The notes under the pieces were generated by a model. It did not search any database. It was not told the DNA's origin and worked only from the letters and a program-made list of their open reading frames with translations. Below, piece after piece: positions 60,567 through 64,000 of a DNA stretch of 64,000 bases. Positions within the stretch are counted from its first letter, which is position 1; each line of letters starts with the position of its first letter. The stretch is from an uncultured Lachnospiraceae bacterium (GTDB taxonomy: Bacteria > Bacillota > Clostridia > Lachnospirales > Lachnospiraceae), in assembly GCA_949949005.1 (NCBI GenBank), contig CATLHM010000007.1, positions 1-64,000 on the forward strand, written 5' to 3'. The position numbers were made by a program, and so were the translations under genes.

Positions 60567-61628
60567 ATGGCGGTAAAAATGTTGATGAAGGGGGCAGTTC
60601 TGCCCGGGAACAGTACGGTAGAGTTAAAGGACTTTGAGGTGCCCACGCCGGGGCATGGTCAGGTGCTAATCAAAACCATGGCAACCACCATCTGTGGCAG
60701 CGATATCCGGTGTATTTACAGGGAGCATACGGGAAAAGGGCCGGAGGGATATATTCCCGGTATGGTGGCAGGCCATGAGCCCTGTGGGATTATTGAACAG
60801 GAAGGGGAAGGCTTAAGGCGCTTCAAAAAGGGAGACAGGGTCATCGTTTATCATATTTCCGGATGCGGCCTTTGCAATGACTGCAGAAGAGGATATTATA
60901 TTTCCTGTAAGAGCCCTTTCCGTCAGGCCTATGGATGGCAGAGAAACGGCGGGATGGCTCCCTACATTCTGGCAGAGGAAAAGGATCTGATTGCACTGCC
61001 GGATACGCTCACTTACAAGGATGGCGCCCAGGTGGCCTGCGGTTTTGGAACGGTGTATGAGGCCATCGAGAAGATCGGCGTGTGCGGAAACGATGCGGTA
61101 CTGGTAACGGGATTAGGACCGGTAGGCCTTGCGGCCTTGATGCTGGCAAAGGCAATGGGGGCAAACAAACTGATCGGCGTTGAGATGAATGAATACCGGA
61201 TTGAGCTGGCAAAGAAGTTGGGGCTGGCGGATCATGTGTTTAAGCCGGGGAAGGATACCCTTACACAGATTCTGGCGGTGACTGACGGAAAAGGAGTGGA
61301 GAGGGCCATTGACGCCTCCGCCAATGATGCGGGCAGACAGCTTGCCATCCGGGCCACCAGAGAGTGGGGGAAGATTGCTTTTGTAGGAGAGGGAGGAACC
61401 TGTACCTTTAACCCCAGCCCGGATATTATCCATGGACAGAAGACGATCTACGGTTCCTGGGTAACCTCTCTGTGGAAAATGGAAGAGCTGGTAGAGCGTC
61501 TGGTACGCTGGGGTATCCATCCGGAGGATTTGATCACTCACGAATTCCCCATTGAGAAGGCGGATGAGGCCTACCGCCTGATGGCAGGCGGGGAGTGCGG
61601 CAAGGTGGCGGTAACCTTTGCCGGGTAA
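60567..61628 (+). CDS. Zinc-dependent alcohol (polyol/sugar) dehydrogenase
   Basis: 353 residues, medium-chain dehydrogenase. Catalytic zinc ligands Cys in TICGSD (near 38) and His in GHEP (near 66); structural zinc cysteines in SGCGLCNDCRRGYYISC (near 98-112, four Cys); NAD-binding VTGLGPVGLAALMLAKAMGA (near 175-195). It resembles threonine/sorbitol dehydrogenases; substrate not certain. ATG 60567 follows AAGGAGAATGATT; an in-frame ATG at 60546 has no site. First gene of the sugar locus. Confidence 0.93.
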   Translation: MAVKMLMKGAVLPGNSTVELKDFEVPTPGHGQVLIKTMATTICGSDIRCIYREHTGKGPEGYIPGMVAGHEPCGIIEQEGEGLRRFKKGDRVIVYHISGCGLCNDCRRGYYISCKSPFRQAYGWQRNGGMAPYILAEEKDLIALPDTLTYKDGAQVACGFGTVYEAIEKIGVCGNDAVLVTGLGPVGLAALMLAKAMGANKLIGVEMNEYRIELAKKLGLADHVFKPGKDTLTQILAVTDGKGVERAIDASANDAGRQLAIRATREWGKIAFVGEGGTCTFNPSPDIIHGQKTIYGSWVTSLWKMEELVERLVRWGIHPEDLITHEFPIEKADEAYRLMAGGECGKVAVTFAG

Positions 61629-61677
61629 GGAGAGATGTTGATTTGAAAGCCGCCGGAGGCGGCAATAGGGAGATAAG

Positions 61678-62691
61678 ATGGAAGATAGAATCAATCAGGA
61701 AAAAATTCCTTTCAGGACGCTATACGGCGGAGAAAAAATCCCATGTATGGGAATCGGAACCTTTGGCTCCGACAAGTATGGGGCCGAGGCGGTTTCCCAG
61801 GCAGTTTACGGGGCGGTGAAGTATGGCTACCGTCTGATCGATTGTGCTTCGGTCTACCAGAATGAAAAGGAGATCGGAGAGGTGCTTGAGAGGCTATTGG
61901 CAGAGAAGGCGGTGGAGAGAAAAGAGCTGTTCATCACGTCCAAGGTATGGAATGATATGCACGGGGAAGGAAAGGTGCTTGCCTCCTGTAAACAGAGCCT
62001 GGCGGATTTAAAGCTGGATTATGTGGATCTGTATTTTGTACACTGGCCTTTTCCCAATTATCATGCGCCGGGATGCGACGGGGATTCCAGAAATCCGGAT
62101 GCAAAGCCTTTTTCAGTAGAGGAATTCATGGCTACCTGGAAACAGTGCGAGGAATTGGTAGATCAGGGTCTGGCGCGTTATATCGGTATGAGCAATATGA
62201 CGGTTCCCAAGCTTAAGGCTGTGCTTCCTCTGTGCAGGATCAAGCCTGCGGCGCTGGAAATGGAGCTTCATCCTTCTTTCCAGCAGCCGGAGCTCTTTGA
62301 TTATGCCGTATCTCATAATATTTTACCCATTGGCTATTGCCCCATCGGTTCTCCGTCGAGACCGGAGAGGGACAGGACGGCGGAGGACGTTGCAGATATT
62401 GAACTTCCGGCGGTTGTGGCGGCGGCCAGGGCCCATCAGGTACATCCGGCGGTGATCTGCCTTAAGTGGGCGGTGCAAAGGGGGCAGGTGCCAATTCCCT
62501 TTTCCGTAAAAGAGTCTCAGTATATCTCTAATTTGAAATGTGCTACCGAGGATCCTCTCACCGTGGAGGAGATGGAAGCCATCCGGCTGGAGGATAAGAA
62601 CTGCCGTCTGATCAAGGGACAGGTATTTTTGTGGGAAGGCGCTAGCGGATGGGAAGATTTGTGGGATATGGAGGGAAGGTTAAAATGTTAA
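61678..62691 (+). CDS. Aldo/keto reductase
   Basis: 337 residues, (beta/alpha)8 NADPH-dependent reductase. Tetrad visible: Asp in LIDCASVY (near 54) and its Tyr (near 59), Lys in ITSKVW (near 89), His in FVHWPF (near 122). GIGTFGSDKYG at the N-terminus is the strand-1 signature and KWAVQRGQVPIPFSVK the cofactor-phosphate region. Overlaps the next gene by seven bases, so a joint pathway is likely: sugar oxidation or reduction next to a mutarotase. Confidence 0.94.
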   Translation: MEDRINQEKIPFRTLYGGEKIPCMGIGTFGSDKYGAEAVSQAVYGAVKYGYRLIDCASVYQNEKEIGEVLERLLAEKAVERKELFITSKVWNDMHGEGKVLASCKQSLADLKLDYVDLYFVHWPFPNYHAPGCDGDSRNPDAKPFSVEEFMATWKQCEELVDQGLARYIGMSNMTVPKLKAVLPLCRIKPAALEMELHPSFQQPELFDYAVSHNILPIGYCPIGSPSRPERDRTAEDVADIELPAVVAAARAHQVHPAVICLKWAVQRGQVPIPFSVKESQYISNLKCATEDPLTVEEMEAIRLEDKNCRLIKGQVFLWEGASGWEDLWDMEGRLKC

Positions 62692-63122
62692 AAGGAATAC
62701 CAAAAATTTTATCACCGGAGTTGTTAAAGGTCTTGTGTGAAATGGGGCATAGCGACCGTCTTGTGATTGCGGACGGTAATTTCCCTGCACAAACCATGGG
62801 AAAAAACGGAATTGTGATCCGCATGGACGGGCATGGAACCTGTGAAATTCTGGAAGCGATTTTGCAGGTTTTCCCTCTGGATACCTATGTGGAACATCCC
62901 ATGAACCTGATGCAGGTGATGCCGGGGGATACGGTGGAGACTCCCATATGGGAGGAATATAAAGAGATTGTAAAAAAGGCGGATGCGCGGGGCGAGGCTC
63001 TTATAGGAGAGATTGAGCGGTTTTCTTTTTATGAGGAGGCCAAAAGCGCTTATGCCATCATTGCCACAGGCGAGAGTGCCCTGTACGCTAATATTATGTT
63101 GCAAAAAGGTGTTGTGGTTTAA
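62685..63122 (+). CDS. fucU: RbsD/FucU-family sugar mutarotase (FucU-like)
   Basis: 145 residues. MLKGIPKILSPELLKVLCEMGHSDRLVIADGNFPA is the FucU opening, with catalytic His in MGHSD and the following MDGHGTCEILEAIL and MNLMQVMPGD. FucU interconverts alpha and beta L-fucose; RbsD does so for ribose. FucU is closer by pattern, but the actual sugar here is uncertain. The ATG at 62685 follows GAGGGAAGG; it overlaps the reductase stop. Confidence 0.88.
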   Translation: MLKGIPKILSPELLKVLCEMGHSDRLVIADGNFPAQTMGKNGIVIRMDGHGTCEILEAILQVFPLDTYVEHPMNLMQVMPGDTVETPIWEEYKEIVKKADARGEALIGEIERFSFYEEAKSAYAIIATGESALYANIMLQKGVVV

Positions 63123-63205
63123 GTTAGAGTCCCAAAGTGGATGTATTTGCAGGAAATGCGAAAGCAGAGCCGGAGACGGTTTTGTGTCATAAAGCCAGGA
63201 AGGAG

Positions 63206-63248
63206 AAACACCGGATGGATTGCTTTGGCAATAAATCCGGTGTTTTTT
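63206..63248 (+). terminator. Intrinsic terminator after the fucU-like gene
   Basis: AAACACCGGAT (63206-63216) pairs with ATCCGGTGTTT (63235-63245), 18-base loop, then TTT. It ends the dehydrogenase-reductase-mutarotase unit. The remaining spacer 63123-63205 shows no gene. Confidence 0.85.
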
Positions 63249-63273
63249 CCTCTTATAAAAAAAGTACTATCAA

Positions 63274-63296
63274 TAAAAGCGCTTTTGGTGTAAAAT
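63274..63296 (+). promoter_or_regulatory. Palindromic cre-like operator and -10 of the GH31 gene
   Basis: AAAAGCGCTTTT (63275-63286), a perfect 12-base palindrome, resembles the CcpA site TGAAAGCGCTTTCA (core GCGC with flanking A/T). It lies directly before TAAAAT (63291-63296), a likely -10; no good -35 is seen, as is common for activated promoters. Confidence 0.5.
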
Positions 63297-63329
63297 CAAA
63301 TAAATGAAATGATTTGGGAGGGATAATCT

Positions 63330-64000
63330 ATGAAGTTTACAGAAGGATACTGGCTGCGCAGTGAATATGCCAATTCACTTTATGCCATGCAGGTATATGA
63401 AGTGGAAGAAATTGAAAACGGTATGCGTATACTTGCGCCGGTAGGGCCGGTAGCTTCCCGGGGAGCCACATTGAATATGCCAGTGATCACCATAGAGTTT
63501 ACTGCCGCGGCAGAAAATGTAATTTCGGTGAGGGCATGGCATTATGAAGCCTATGACCGGAAGGAGCCCCGGTTTGAGATGGACAGGCCCTCCTGCTCCT
63601 GCTGCTTTACAAGAGATGAAAAGGAAGCGGTGCTGACGGCAGGGGATGTCAGCGTCCATGTAAGTCTGGAGGGATGGGAGTACAGCTTTTGGGCTGGAGG
63701 AAAAAAGCTGACCTCCTGCGGTTTCAGGAACCTGGGTTATATCCGATGGAACCGGAAAGCCTCAAGTATGCTTCCGATGGAAAATTATATGCGTGAGCAT
63801 GAATATACGCCGTATATGGTGAATGAATTGTCCCTTTCTCCCGGAGAAAATGTATATGGCCTGGGAGAGAGGTTTACCGCCTTTGTAAAGAACGGACAGG
63901 TGGTTGAGACCTGGAATGAAGATGGAGGTACCTCATCCCAGGTTGCCTATAAGAGCATCCCTTTTTATATGACGAACCGGGGGTATGGCGTGTTGGTGGA
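63330..64000 (+). CDS. GH31 alpha-xylosidase-like glycosidase, 5' part, runs off the right edge
   Basis: The first 223 residues are visible. MKFTEGYWLRSEYANSLYAM matches the opening of YicI-type alpha-xylosidases (MKFTDGNWL...), and the N-terminal galactose-mutarotase-like beta domain has LSPGENVYGLGERFTAFVKNGQ and GGTSSQVAYKSIPFYMTNRGYGV. The catalytic domain lies beyond the window. YicI enzymes release alpha-xylose from xyloglucan oligosaccharides. GGGAGGG precedes the ATG by seven bases. Confidence 0.88.
   Translation, partial: MKFTEGYWLRSEYANSLYAMQVYEVEEIENGMRILAPVGPVASRGATLNMPVITIEFTAAAENVISVRAWHYEAYDRKEPRFEMDRPSCSCCFTRDEKEAVLTAGDVSVHVSLEGWEYSFWAGGKKLTSCGFRNLGYIRWNRKASSMLPMENYMREHEYTPYMVNELSLSPGENVYGLGERFTAFVKNGQVVETWNEDGGTSSQVAYKSIPFYMTNRGYGVLV

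Overview
The window looks like a chromosome segment of a motile, low-to-mid GC Firmicute of class Clostridia, most likely a Lachnospiraceae-type gut anaerobe. The evidence is a Gram-positive PolC replicase, CodY, a sigma-D type flagellar sigma factor, a FliY-type switch protein, CheC/CheD, a bactofilin, frequent TTG starts with strong GGAGG sites, and the order codY-flgB...sigD and rpsB-tsf-pyrH-frr-uppS-cdsA-dxr-rseP-ispG-polC. Nearly every gene is on the plus strand. No tRNA, rRNA, CRISPR array, prophage or insertion sequence was recognised, and no stretch over 300 bases lacks a gene.

Layout. 1-3700: the 5' tip of a minus-strand gene, then two tandem, mosaic copies of an AAA-ATPase-like/PD-(D/E)XK protein. 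3762-7652: a competence-flavoured cluster (comM, dprA, a 58-residue DUF3006-like gene, a minimal prepilin peptidase). 7701-10852: topA with its own promoter and a structured leader, then codY and a terminator. 10902-41317: one very long flagellar/chemotaxis operon, flgB-flgC-fliE-fliF-fliG-fliH-fliI-fliJ-motE-fliK-flgD-(TIGR02530)-flgE-flbD-motA-motB-fliL-fliM-fliY-cheY-fliO-fliP-fliQ-fliR-flhB-flhA-flhF-flhG-pilZ-cheC-cheD-(96 aa)-sigD-(107 aa)-swrB-like-(MltG-like module). It encodes the rod/hook proximal parts, C ring, stator, type III export gate, flagellar placement GTPases, a c-di-GMP brake and the late sigma factor; cheB, cheA, cheW, flagellin, flgK/L and flgM are not in the window. 41344-59438: terminators, then the translation/isoprenoid/envelope/replication housekeeping string rpsB to polC. 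It is interrupted by a polysaccharide deacetylase plus bactofilin pair (between tsf and pyrH) and a PP2C phosphatase plus membrane Ser/Thr kinase pair (between rseP and ispG), and it ends with a coiled-coil gene made of 21-base repeats. 59450-64000: a small sugar-catabolism locus with a divergent AraC regulator, zinc alcohol dehydrogenase, aldo/keto reductase, FucU/RbsD mutarotase and the start of a GH31 alpha-xylosidase-like gene.

Points most worth attention: exact 15-base-period repeats with an AAAATTTT core in intergenic spacers (29435-29494 and 43456-43507, with a weaker relative at 39150-39179); a FlgD carrying what looks like a surface-protein helical-bundle module and an acidic tail; a methionine-rich linker in FliY; CodY-box-like sequences before both codY and flgB; structured leaders on topA and rpsB; an rpsB promoter whose -35 hexamer overlaps the loop of the upstream terminator; and a pilZ-cheC junction where cheB/cheA/cheW would be expected and where a 14-base direct repeat lies.

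All functional names rest on reading protein motifs and gene order by eye; no database search or folding program was run.
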